From Actinomycetota bacterium (GTDB taxonomy: Bacteria > Actinomycetota > Acidimicrobiia > IMCC26256 > JACDBD01): a stretch of 6,110 nt of DNA. The stretch spans positions 1 to 6,110 of the forward strand of contig JACDBD010000157.1 in assembly GCA_013695115.1 (NCBI GenBank), read 5' to 3'. The notes under the pieces are model-generated. The model was not told the origin of the DNA, did not search any database, and saw only the letters and a program-made list of their open reading frames with translations. Below, one piece after another: positions 1-6,110 of this stretch. Numbering within the stretch: position 1 is the stretch's first letter; the number at the start of each line of letters is the position of its first letter. The position numbers and the translations under genes were made by a program.

Positions 1-589
1 TGGCGACGATCGCCCCGTGGGCGCGCCCCCAGTCCACGACCGCGGCGAGCTCACCGGCCGGGGTCGACGCGCCGGTCGGGTTGCACGGCTCGTTGAGCCA
101 CAGCACCAGCGCCCGGTTGGCGTCGTCGGCGCTGACCTGGCTGACGTCGAGGCGCCACTGCTCGTCGACGGGCACAGGCACGGGGCGTAGCCCCGCCAGC
201 TGGGCGCCCATCTCGTAGGTCGGGTACGACACCGCCGGGTAGAGCACGGTGTCCCGCGCCGGGTCGCGCAGCGACAGCAGCCGCGGGATGGACGCGACCG
301 CCTCCTTCGTCCCCACACAGGCAGCCACCGCCTCGGGAGGGACGCTGACCCCGAAGCGGCGCGCCATCCACCCGACGGCGGCCTCGCGCAGCGCGGGGGT
401 CCCGACCGAGGGCGGGTAGCCCGCCGACCCGGGCCCGGCGGCCCGGAGGGCCGCGAGCGCGACCTCGGGGACGGGATCGATCGGGGTGCCGATCGATGTG
501 TCGACGCTCCCGCCAGGCACGGCGGCGGCGGTTACCCGCAGCTCACCCAGGCGGTCCTGGGGGAACGTGGGGGGAACGAAACCGGTCAT
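1..589 (-). CDS. dapC: Succinyldiaminopimelate aminotransferase (DapC type), N-terminal part; C-terminus beyond the left edge
   Basis: PLP-dependent fold type I aminotransferase. By family resemblance it converts N-succinyl-2-amino-6-ketopimelate and glutamate to N-succinyl-LL-diaminopimelate in the cytoplasm, a step toward lysine and meso-diaminopimelate. The ATG at 589 gives FVPPTFPQDRL at the N-terminus, as usual for actinobacterial DapC. About 196 codons are present, roughly half of a protein of about 360-380 residues. Visible motifs are SIGTPIDP (32-39), GYPPSVGTPALREA (57-70), GTKE (93-96), YPTYE (122-126) and NEPCNPTG (166-173), whose NPTG asparagine contacts the cofactor in this fold. 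The PLP-binding lysine lies outside the window, so an intact active site cannot be confirmed. It starts 21 bases after the hflX stop on the same strand, with no clear Shine-Dalgarno sequence, so it probably belongs to the same operon. The class is certain. The DapC assignment rests on remembered family motifs; a related class I aminotransferase is the alternative. Confidence 0.85.
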   Translation of the reverse strand, partial: MTGFVPPTFPQDRLGELRVTAAAVPGGSVDTSIGTPIDPVPEVALAALRAAGPGSAGYPPSVGTPALREAAVGWMARRFGVSVPPEAVAACVGTKEAVASIPRLLSLRDPARDTVLYPAVSYPTYEMGAQLAGLRPVPVPVDEQWRLDVSQVSADDANRALVLWLNEPCNPTGASTPAGELAAVVDWGRAHGAIVA

Positions 590-610
590 GTCGAACCGAG
601 CGTACCGGCG

Positions 611-1918
611 CTACCCGACGACAAAGTCGGCAAAGCGCGACACGTCTTCCGGGGGGATGCGGGCCCGCACCCGCGTCTCGCGGTCACCGTGGATCTCGAC
701 CAGTACCTCTCCCTCGCGGTGCAGCGCCGCCATCACATCACCACGCTCGTAGGGCACCGCCAGCTCGACGATCCGATCGAGCGCTCGCAGCCGTTCGGTC
801 AGGACCTCGCGCAGCTTGTCGACACCCTCACCGGCGGCCGCCGAGACTGCGACCGAACCCGGGTGGTCGGCGAGGATCTCGTCGACGGCATCGGGAGCGG
901 CGGCGTCGAGCTTGTTCACGACGAGGAGCTCGGGCAGGTCGGCGGCGCCGATCTCGCGCAAGACGTCGCGCACGGCCTCGATCTGCTGTTCGGCAGTCGG
1001 CGCGCTCGCGTCGACGACGTGCACCAGCAACCGGGCGTCGACGACCTCTTCCAGCGTCGACCGGAACGCCTCGACGAGCTGGTGGGGCAGCTTGCGAACG
1101 AAACCCACGGTGTCGGAGAGCAGCACCGTCTCCCCCCCGGGGAGTCGCAGCCGCCGCGTGGTCGGATCGAGCGTCGAGAACAGCTGGTCCTCGACCAGGG
1201 CGTCCGACGCGGTGAGGCGATTGAGCAGCGTCGACTTCCCCGCGTTCGTGTACCCGACGAGCGCCACGGTCACCATCTCACGGCGCCGCCGCGCCTTGCG
1301 TTGGGTGCCGCGGGTCCGGGCCAGGCGCTTCAGGTCGTCCTCGAGCTTGCGCACCCGGCGCTGGATGCGACGGCGGTCGACCTCGAGCTGGGTCTCCCCC
1401 GGTCCCCGGGTGCCGATGCCGCCGGCCTGCTGGCTCAGCTCGACGCCCCGACCCCGCAGCCGGGGAAGCCGGTAGCGGAGCTGGGCCAGCTCGACCTGGA
1501 CCATGCCCTCCTGGCTGGTGGCGTGCTGGGCGAAGATGTCGAGGATCAGCGCGACCCGGTCGACGACATCGCGGCCGAAGAGCTTCTCGAGATTGCGCTG
1601 CTGGGCCGGGGTCAGCTCGTCGTCGAAGACGACGACGTCGGCGTCGAGCCCGTCGGCGAGACCGCGAAGCTCCTGCGCCTTGCCCGAGCCGATGTAGGTC
1701 GCGGGGTCGGGCTTCTCACGCCGCTGGAGGATCGACTCGACCGGTTCGGCGCCGGCGGTGTCGGTGAGCAGCCCCAGCTCCGACAGGCTGGCCTCGGCCT
1801 CGTCGAGGCTGCGGGTCCCCGACCCGGTGCCGACCAGCAGCGCCCGCTGGTGGACGACCCCGAGGTCGACCTCGGTAGCGGTGAGTCGGCGCCGCTGGCG
1901 CCCGCCACGCCGGGCCAT
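611..1918 (-). CDS. hflX: Ribosome-associated GTPase HflX
   Basis: HflX is a GTPase that binds the 50S subunit and, in studied bacteria, splits stalled or stress-damaged 70S ribosomes. The protein is 435 residues, a normal length. The N-terminal HflX domain holds YIGSGKAQEL (75-84) and VVVFDDELTPAQQRNL (95-110), followed by the hallmark GPGETQLE (172-179) and a basic, probably coiled helix (about 181-214). The G domain has G1 GYTNAGKST (222-230), G2 FSTLDPTTR (247-255), G3 DTVGF (269-273), G4 NKLD (335-338) and G5 SAAAGEG (359-365). A short C-terminal domain ends in SRFADFVVG. All nucleotide-binding motifs look intact. The frame stays open upstream to 2086, but that part lies over dapF and is low-complexity Arg/Gly/Ala. 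The ATG at 1918 gives the expected length, overlaps the dapF TGA by one base (TGATG), and has a good ribosome binding site at 1924-1932. Confidence 0.97.
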   Translation of the reverse strand: MARRGGRQRRRLTATEVDLGVVHQRALLVGTGSGTRSLDEAEASLSELGLLTDTAGAEPVESILQRREKPDPATYIGSGKAQELRGLADGLDADVVVFDDELTPAQQRNLEKLFGRDVVDRVALILDIFAQHATSQEGMVQVELAQLRYRLPRLRGRGVELSQQAGGIGTRGPGETQLEVDRRRIQRRVRKLEDDLKRLARTRGTQRKARRRREMVTVALVGYTNAGKSTLLNRLTASDALVEDQLFSTLDPTTRRLRLPGGETVLLSDTVGFVRKLPHQLVEAFRSTLEEVVDARLLVHVVDASAPTAEQQIEAVRDVLREIGAADLPELLVVNKLDAAAPDAVDEILADHPGSVAVSAAAGEGVDKLREVLTERLRALDRIVELAVPYERGDVMAALHREGEVLVEIHGDRETRVRARIPPEDVSRFADFVVG

Positions 1919-2748
1919 CAGAGCTCCACCTCGGTATCGAACACGTGAACGACCGGTCCGTGCAGCCGGACAGTCTCGCCCAGCTCGACCCGGTGCTCGC
2001 CACCCGGCACCCGCACGACGACCTGCTCGCCGACCAGGCCCCGCCGGTGCGCGACCGCAGCAGCCGCGCACACACCGGTGCCGCACGACAGGGTCTCGCC
2101 CACGCCCCTCTCCCAGACCCGCATGGTGAGCTCGTCGGTCCCCGTGACCGCGACGAACTCGACGTTGGCGAGCTTCGGGAACCGGTCGTCGTGCTCGAGT
2201 CGGGGACCGTGCTGGGTGACGCGAGCTTCCCCGGGATCGTCGACGAACAGGACGAGGTGGGGATTGCCGATCCCGACCGCGTCGCCGCCGTAGGTGACGC
2301 CGTGAAAGGTGGCTTCGAGCTCGAACGGGCTGGGTGCATCGAGGGGGATCTCGGCCGGCTCGAACGTGACCGGCCCCATGTCGACGGTGGCGCCGGTGAC
2401 GTCGCCGTCAGTGTCCAGCTCGAGCTCGACCTCGCGCCGGCCGGTGTAGGTGTCGACGACGAGGCGTTTGCCGTCCCCGAGCCCGGCGCGGTTGGCGACC
2501 CAGGCGAGGCAGCGGATGCCGTTGCCGCTCATCTCGGCGCGGCTGCCGTCGGTGTTATAGAGCCGCATCGTGCAATCGGCGCCGTCGCGCCCGGGAAGGA
2601 CGACAATGAGCCCGTCGGCACCCACGCCCCGGTGTCGATCGCAGACGCGCGTGGAGAACCCGTCGTCGACCTCCTGTTCGGATGAAAGCATCGAGACCAG
2701 GAAGTCGTTCCCGGCGCCGTGGAGCTTCGAGAGCCGGATGGTGGTCAT
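1918..2748 (-). CDS. dapF: Diaminopimelate epimerase with Ser in place of the first catalytic Cys
   Basis: DapF is a PLP-independent epimerase that converts LL-diaminopimelate to meso-diaminopimelate, the precursor of lysine and the peptidoglycan cross-link residue. The protein is 276 residues, the usual size. Family signatures are HGAGNDF (10-16), CDRHRGVGADGL (36-47), NTDGSRAEMSGNGIRC (65-80), GIGNPH (159-164) and ERGVGETLSCGTG (213-225). The second catalytic cysteine is present as Cys222. The first, expected in a [N-x-D-G-S-x4-C-G-N-G] motif, is Ser74 (codon AGC on the minus strand, 2529-2527). Cys80 of GNGIRC is kept. The frame continues upstream to 3081, but that part overlaps miaA. The ATG at 2748 gives the correct MTTIRLSKLHGAGNDF start and a 4-base ATGA overlap with the miaA stop. 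No strong Shine-Dalgarno sequence precedes it, so translation is probably coupled to miaA. The family call is secure. Full epimerase activity with a Ser/Cys pair is an inference still to be tested. Confidence 0.95.
   Translation of the reverse strand: MTTIRLSKLHGAGNDFLVSMLSSEQEVDDGFSTRVCDRHRGVGADGLIVVLPGRDGADCTMRLYNTDGSRAEMSGNGIRCLAWVANRAGLGDGKRLVVDTYTGRREVELELDTDGDVTGATVDMGPVTFEPAEIPLDAPSPFELEATFHGVTYGGDAVGIGNPHLVLFVDDPGEARVTQHGPRLEHDDRFPKLANVEFVAVTGTDELTMRVWERGVGETLSCGTGVCAAAAVAHRRGLVGEQVVVRVPGGEHRVELGETVRLHGPVVHVFDTEVEL
1924..1932 (-). promoter_or_regulatory. Ribosome binding site of hflX (GAGGTGGAG) inside the end of dapF
   Basis: The purine run GAGGTGGAG lies within the last codons of dapF (the Glu-Val-Glu of the C-terminus). 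Its GAGG is ten bases and its GGAG five bases from the hflX ATG at 1918. It supports this ATG as the true start and suggests that hflX can recruit ribosomes independently of dapF. Confidence 0.65.
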
Positions 2749-3674
2749 CGCGACCAGCTTGCCAGCAGGGCGGGCCGGACCGATGCCGGATTCTCCCCCG
2801 CTCCGTACCAGGTGATACGGGGATCGCGGCGGAACCACATGCGCTGCCGGCGGGCGAACGAACGCGTCCGCCGGGTCGCGGTCTCGAGCGCGGCGTCGAC
2901 CGACGGCTCCGCGCCCTCGAAGTGCGCGAGCAGCTCCTTGTAGCCGATCGCCTGGCCGGCGGTGCGCGACAGGCCGCCGTTGCTCCCGGCGAGGCGACGC
3001 ACCTCGTCGACCAGTCCCGCCTCCCGCATCGCCGCGAACCGCCGGGCGATTCGACCGGCCAGCACCGCCCGCGGCAACCACACCCCTGCCATCCGCACCG
3101 GGAACGCGGTCGGGCCGAAGCTGCCCACACCGGAACCGAAAGACGAGAACGGCTTCCCCGTCAACCGGATCACCTCCAGGGCTCGCACGATCCGGCGGGC
3201 GTTGTGGGGATCGATGCGGGCGGCGGCATCGGGGTCGAGCTCCGACAGCTCGGCGTAGGCGGCGGCGACACCACCGGGCTCGCTCGTGCCCACCTCGAGT
3301 TCGGCCCGGAGCTCGAGGTCCTCGCCGGGGAAGCGCAGGTCGTCGACCACCGCCTGGACGTAGAGGCCGGTGCCGCCGACCAGTAACGCCCGATGCCCGC
3401 GCGCCTCGATCGCGGCCACTGCCTCGCGCGCCGCCGTTTGGAAACGCGCCACCGACCAGTCCTCGGAGGGATCGGCGACGTCGATGAGGTGGTGCGGGAC
3501 CGTCGCCCGCTCCGCCGGCGTCGGCTTGGCGGTGCCGATGTCGAGGCCCCGGTAGACCTGCATGGAGTCGACCGAGACGATCTCGATGTCGCCGAGCGTC
3601 CGGGCGAGGTCGAGGGCGAGTTGGGTCTTGCCCGACGCAGTCGGCCCAACGAGGGTGAGATGCGTGGCGCTCAC
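2745..3674 (-). CDS. miaA: tRNA dimethylallyltransferase MiaA
   Basis: MiaA transfers a dimethylallyl group from DMAPP to N6 of A37 in tRNAs that read codons starting with U, giving i6A37. The protein is 309 residues, typical for the family. It has a P-loop GPTASGKT (10-17), the substrate-binding segment DSMQVYRGLDIGTAKP (36-51) with the conserved catalytic Asp36, PHHLIDVADPSE (60-71), GGTGLYVQAV (100-109), RALEVIRLTGKP (164-175), QAIGYKE (241-247) and the basic C-terminal RRTRSFARRQRMWFRRD (268-284). The frame is open far upstream through miaB, but similarity starts at SATHLTLVGPTASGKT. The GTG at 3674 fits this and overlaps the miaB TGA in a 4-base GTGA junction. The stop overlaps dapF by four bases (ATGA). 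Only a weak purine run precedes the start, so coupling to miaB translation is likely. It makes the substrate used by MiaB, encoded just upstream. Confidence 0.97.
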   Translation of the reverse strand: MSATHLTLVGPTASGKTQLALDLARTLGDIEIVSVDSMQVYRGLDIGTAKPTPAERATVPHHLIDVADPSEDWSVARFQTAAREAVAAIEARGHRALLVGGTGLYVQAVVDDLRFPGEDLELRAELEVGTSEPGGVAAAYAELSELDPDAAARIDPHNARRIVRALEVIRLTGKPFSSFGSGVGSFGPTAFPVRMAGVWLPRAVLAGRIARRFAAMREAGLVDEVRRLAGSNGGLSRTAGQAIGYKELLAHFEGAEPSVDAALETATRRTRSFARRQRMWFRRDPRITWYGAGENPASVRPALLASWSR

Positions 3675-5080
3675 ACCGCCGTGACGGGAATCCGGACCTT
3701 CGTCGGCCGCGGAGCCACGGTGGTCGCGACGTGGTCGCCCCGGAGCCAGTGGGGCGCGGCGCGGGTCACCCGCACGTCGGCGTACGTGCCGGGCCGCGGG
3801 GGATCGGTCGGATCGCGCGGCACGAAGTGCACGAGCTTGTTCTGGCGCGTGCGGGCCGCCAGCACCGCCGGATCGGTCTTGGACGGCCCGTCGACGAGCA
3901 CTTCCTCGACTCGACCGACCCGGGCCTGGTGGCGGACGAGGGCATGGCGTTCGACGTGTTCGGTCAGGCGACGCATCCGGTCGCGGACGGCATCGGCCGG
4001 AACAAAGTCGTCGGACATCCCGGCGGCCGGGGTTCCGGGCCGGGGCGAGAACACGAACGTGTAGGCGGCGTCGTAGGCGGCCTCGTCGAACACCTCGAGG
4101 GTGCGCTCGAAGTCGGCTTCGGTCTCGCCCGGGAACCCGACGATGACGTCGGTCGTCACCGCCAGATCGGGTATCGCCGCCCGCGCCGCCGCCAGCCGGG
4201 CGAGATAGCGCTCGGCGGTGTAGCCGCGGTGCATCCGGGCGAGCGTCTCGTTGCTGCCGGCCTGGAGCGGCAGGTGCAGGTGCTCGCACACCGCCGGGCA
4301 CTCGGCCATGGCCGCGATGGTCTCCGGGCGCAGGTCCTTGGGGTGGGGTGAGGTGAACCGGATGCGCCGAATGCCGTCGACGGCGTCGACCGCCCGGAGC
4401 AGGTCGGCGAAGCGGGGGCGATACTGGCCGGCCCCGAGGTCACGGCCGTACGAGTTGACGTTCTGGCCCAGCAGCGTGATCTCGCTCACGCCGTCGGCGA
4501 CGAGCTCCTCGACCTCCCGCACGATGTCGCCGAGGCGGCGGCTGACCTCGCGTCCCCGCACGATCGGCACGATGCAGAACGCGCAGGAGTTGTCGCAGCC
4601 GATCTGGATCGTGACCCAGGCGGAGTGGGCGACATCGCGGCGGGCCGGCAGCGCCGACGGGTACGCCTCGTGCTCCTCGACGATCTCCACGATCGGGCCC
4701 TCCCACCGGGCCCGCTCCAGCAGCGCGGGCGCGTCAGCCAGGTTGTGGGTGCCGAACACGACGTCGACGTGCCCGGCCCGCTGCACGACGAGCTCCCGGT
4801 CCTTCTGGGCGAGACATCCACCCACCGCGATCTGCACTTCGGGGCGCTCGGCCTTGAGCGCCTTGAGCCGGCCGAGGTGCCCGTAGAGCTTGTTGTCGGC
4901 GTTCTCGCGAATGCAGCAGGTGTTGAGGACGACGACATCGGCGGCTTCGACGTCGTCGGTCGGCTCCATACCCTCCGCGCTCAGCAGGCCGGCGATGCGC
5001 TCGGAGTCGTGCTCGTTCATCTGGCATCCGTATGTGCGGATGTAGAAGCGGCGCGGCGTCGGGCCGGGCGAGCCGGACAT
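3671..5080 (-). CDS. miaB: tRNA-2-methylthio-N6-dimethylallyladenosine synthase MiaB
   Basis: MiaB is a radical-SAM methylthiotransferase with two 4Fe-4S clusters that converts i6A37 to ms2i6A37 in tRNA. The protein is 469 residues, within the usual range. The N-terminal MTTase domain supplies cluster ligands Cys19 (YGCQMNEHDSE), Cys55 (LNTCCIRENADNK) and Cys89 (VGGCLAQKD). The radical-SAM triad is Cys162, Cys166 and Cys169 in GCDNSCAFC, followed by IVPIVRGREVSR, LLGQNVNSYG (204-212), HLHLPLQAGSN (267-277) and DVIVGFPGET (311-320). A C-terminal TRAM domain spans about 385-455. All six required cysteines are present; an extra Cys56 sits beside the second ligand. The frame is open upstream to 5641, antisense to the acetyltransferase. 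The ATG at 5080 is chosen because GGGAG lies nine bases upstream. A GTG at 5086 is possible but too close to that site. It is the first gene of the five-gene minus-strand operon. Confidence 0.97.
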   Translation of the reverse strand: MSGSPGPTPRRFYIRTYGCQMNEHDSERIAGLLSAEGMEPTDDVEAADVVVLNTCCIRENADNKLYGHLGRLKALKAERPEVQIAVGGCLAQKDRELVVQRAGHVDVVFGTHNLADAPALLERARWEGPIVEIVEEHEAYPSALPARRDVAHSAWVTIQIGCDNSCAFCIVPIVRGREVSRRLGDIVREVEELVADGVSEITLLGQNVNSYGRDLGAGQYRPRFADLLRAVDAVDGIRRIRFTSPHPKDLRPETIAAMAECPAVCEHLHLPLQAGSNETLARMHRGYTAERYLARLAAARAAIPDLAVTTDVIVGFPGETEADFERTLEVFDEAAYDAAYTFVFSPRPGTPAAGMSDDFVPADAVRDRMRRLTEHVERHALVRHQARVGRVEEVLVDGPSKTDPAVLAARTRQNKLVHFVPRDPTDPPRPGTYADVRVTRAAPHWLRGDHVATTVAPRPTKVRIPVTAV

Positions 5081-5089
5081 GGACACAGT

Positions 5090-5094
5090 CTCCC
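5090..5094 (-). promoter_or_regulatory. Ribosome binding site of miaB (GGGAG)
   Basis: GGGAG on the minus strand lies nine bases before the ATG at 5080. It decides the start in favour of this ATG over the GTG at 5086, which would leave only three bases of spacing. Confidence 0.65.
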
Positions 5095-5110
5095 ACGGCA
5101 GAGCGACAAG

Positions 5111-5116
5111 TAGCCT
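5111..5116 (+). promoter_or_regulatory. Possible -10 hexamer TAGCCT for a leaderless acetyltransferase transcript
   Basis: TAGCCT fits the actinobacterial TANNNT -10 pattern. A start site seven bases past its end would be the A of the ATG at 5123, so the message would be leaderless. This agrees with the missing Shine-Dalgarno sequence. No good -35 is visible at the normal spacing, and so short a match can occur by chance. Confidence 0.3.
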
Positions 5117-5122
5117 CCCGCC

Positions 5123-5686
5123 ATGCGCGCCGGGCCCGAGTTGCGGACCGATCGCCTCGTGCTGCGGCGCTGGCGCGACGGGGATCGCGGCCCGTTTGCC
5201 GCGCTCAACACCGATCCGGTCGTGATGGAGCATTTTCCCGGCCCCCTGAACCGCACGAAGAGCGACGACTTCGTCGACCGCATCGAGGCCGGCTTCGAGG
5301 AACGCGGGTACGGGCTGTGGGCGGTCGAGGTCTCCGACGTCGCGCCGTTCATCGGCTTCATCGGTCTGAACCCGGCGACCTTCGACGCGCCGTTCACACC
5401 CGCGCTCGAGGTCGGTTGGCGGCTCGACCGCGCCCACTGGGGACAGGGCTACGCGACCGAGGGTGGCCGGGCCTCCCTCGAGTTCGCCTTCGGTGAGCTC
5501 GGGGTCGACGAGGTCGTCTCGTTCACCACCGTTCGCAACGACCGTTCGCGCCGGGTGATGGAGCGACTTGGCCTGCGCCACGATGGGGACGGCGACTTCG
5601 ACCACCCGAACCTCCCGCACGGCCACCCCATCCGGCCCCATGTGCTGTACCGGATCGACCGGGCGGCGTGGGAGTCGAAGGCTTGA
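5123..5686 (+). CDS. GNAT family N-acetyltransferase, RimJ/RimL-like
   Basis: This is a 187-residue cytoplasmic acetyltransferase of the GNAT superfamily, Acetyltransf_3 type. The N-terminus has RTDRLVLRRWRDGD (8-21), typical of RimJ/RimL-like proteins. The acetyl-CoA pyrophosphate loop is HWGQGYATEG (105-114), preceded by the beta-4 strand ALEVGWRLD (94-102). The C-terminal signature VRNDRSRRVMERLGL (137-151) is also typical, followed by DFDHPNLP and HVLYR. The substrate cannot be read from the sequence. Relatives act on ribosomal protein N-termini, amino acids or small amines, and many are uncharacterised. The ATG at 5123 fits the family start but has no Shine-Dalgarno sequence. A TAGCCT hexamer seven bases upstream suggests a leaderless transcript. 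It is divergent from miaB and its TGA overlaps the start of the downstream permease gene. Confidence 0.9.
   Translation: MRAGPELRTDRLVLRRWRDGDRGPFAALNTDPVVMEHFPGPLNRTKSDDFVDRIEAGFEERGYGLWAVEVSDVAPFIGFIGLNPATFDAPFTPALEVGWRLDRAHWGQGYATEGGRASLEFAFGELGVDEVVSFTTVRNDRSRRVMERLGLRHDGDGDFDHPNLPHGHPIRPHVLYRIDRAAWESKA
5671..5674 (+). promoter_or_regulatory. Ribosome binding site for the TTG start of the TauE/SafE gene
   Basis: GGAG lies eight bases before the TTG at 5683, inside the last codons of the acetyltransferase gene. It supports the unusual TTG start over the later GTG and ATG codons. Confidence 0.55.
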
Positions 5687-6110
5687 TCGACGCGCTCCAC
5701 GTGTCCGTGGTCGGGTTCGTGGCCATCCTGATCGCGATGGTCATCGGCGCGACCGTGCAAGGGACGGTTGGCTTCGGCCAGAACCTGGTCGTGGTGCCGG
5801 TCGTCGCCTTGCTCGTGCCGGAGGCGTTACCGGCGGCGCTCGTGTTCGCGGGCACGCCGATCACGATCGCGATGGCCGTGCGCGAGCACCACGGCATCGA
5901 CCGGCGCGGTCTCGCATGGATGACGGCGGGACGGGTGCCCGGGACCCTGGCGGGCCTGGTCATCGTGGCCACCCTCTCCGCTTCGGCGCTGGGCGCGTTG
6001 GCGGGTGGCGTCGTGCTCGTCGCGGCCGTGGCCAGCGCGATCGCCCCGCCGTTGCCTGCGACCGCGCCCGCCGCGCTGGTCGCCGGCACCGCGTCGGGTG
6101 TGTTCGGGAC
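5683..6110 (+). CDS. TauE/SafE-family membrane protein, N-terminal part; runs off the right edge
   Basis: Integral membrane protein of the TauE/SafE (formerly DUF81) family, whose studied members are linked to transport of sulfonates, sulfite or other organic anions. About 142 codons are present of a protein usually near 250 residues. Visible features are a hydrophobic helix (about 9-25), the family motif QGTVGFGQNLVVVPV (26-40), a second hydrophobic stretch (about 35-66), the short charged loop REHHGIDRRGL (67-77), then GRVPGTLAG (83-91) and further hydrophobic segments to the edge. The start is TTG at 5683, overlapping the acetyltransferase TGA in a 4-base TTGA junction, with GGAG (5671-5674) eight bases upstream. 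GTG at 5701 or 5707 and ATG at 5737 are alternatives, but they lack a good ribosome binding site or would cut into the first helix. The substrate is unknown. Confidence 0.88.
   Translation, partial: MIDALHVSVVGFVAILIAMVIGATVQGTVGFGQNLVVVPVVALLVPEALPAALVFAGTPITIAMAVREHHGIDRRGLAWMTAGRVPGTLAGLVIVATLSASALGALAGGVVLVAAVASAIAPPLPATAPAALVAGTASGVFG

Larger units (their letters stand above)
5081..5122. promoter_or_regulatory. 42-base divergent intergenic region between miaB and the acetyltransferase gene
   Basis: This is the only intergenic space from which both transcription units could start, unless their promoters lie inside the opposing coding sequences. On the plus strand it holds a possible -10 hexamer (5111-5116). 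On the minus strand it holds the miaB ribosome binding site. I see no convincing -35 hexamer on either strand and no clear palindrome that would suggest an operator. The promoter role is inferred from position. Confidence 0.5.

Noticed and set aside
599..612. Small inverted repeat AGCG-6-CGCT at the hflX stop, considered as a terminator
   Set aside because: The stem is only four base pairs with no following T run on either strand, and the downstream aminotransferase gene starts a few bases later.
689..1948. Long open frame of 419 codons on the plus strand, antisense to hflX and the end of dapF
   Set aside because: The opposite strand carries a complete HflX with every GTPase motif. The antisense translation is rich in Asp, Glu, Leu and Gly without a recognisable domain, as expected when a high-GC gene is read in its mirror frame.
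1945..2685. Plus-strand open frame of 246 codons antisense to dapF
   Set aside because: It mirrors the DapF reading frame and has no recognisable motif or ribosome binding site; it is a by-product of GC-rich codon use.
3675..4301. Upstream extension of the miaA frame to a much longer protein
   Set aside because: The extension overlaps miaB in another frame and reads as Arg/Pro/Gly-rich low-complexity sequence. MiaA similarity begins at the GTG at 3674, which overlaps the miaB stop.
5081..5641. Upstream extension of the miaB frame to 656 residues, antisense to the acetyltransferase gene
   Set aside because: The plus strand here encodes a clear GNAT protein, and MiaB has normal length and a ribosome binding site when started at 5080.
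5523..6089. Minus-strand open frame of 188 codons opposite the permease and the end of the acetyltransferase
   Set aside because: It is Ala/Thr/Pro-rich without a domain, and the plus strand carries recognisable GNAT and TauE/SafE motifs throughout this stretch.

Overview
The window is ordinary high-GC chromosomal DNA, densely coding, and most likely from an actinobacterium. The evidence is the strong G/C bias at third codon positions, an aminotransferase of the actinobacterial DapC type, and the gene order miaB-miaA-dapF-hflX, which is familiar from actinobacterial chromosomes. Acidimicrobiia or a related deep branch would fit, but that narrower placement is only an impression.

Layout. From about 5080 down to the left edge, five genes lie head to tail on the minus strand: miaB, miaA, dapF, hflX and a dapC-type aminotransferase cut off by the window edge. 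The first three junctions overlap (GTGA, ATGA, TGATG) and the last has a 21-base gap, so this reads as one operon. A 42-base divergent gap at 5081-5122 separates it from a plus-strand pair: a RimJ/RimL-like GNAT acetyltransferase and a TauE/SafE-family membrane protein that starts inside the acetyltransferase stop codon and runs off the right edge. No stretch longer than about 45 bases lacks a gene. I see no tRNA or rRNA genes, CRISPR array, insertion sequence or clear terminator.

How the genes fit together. MiaA prenylates A37 of tRNAs that read UNN codons, and MiaB methylthiolates the product, so the first two genes are consecutive steps of ms2i6A37 synthesis. DapF and the DapC-type aminotransferase are two steps of the succinylase route to meso-diaminopimelate, used for lysine and peptidoglycan. 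HflX is a ribosome-associated GTPase. The operon therefore mixes translation fidelity and ribosome rescue with diaminopimelate synthesis. The acetyltransferase and the permease are probably co-translated, but their substrates cannot be read from the sequence.

No new system was found. The most notable observation is that DapF has serine (Ser74) where the family's first catalytic cysteine is expected, while the second cysteine (Cys222) is kept.
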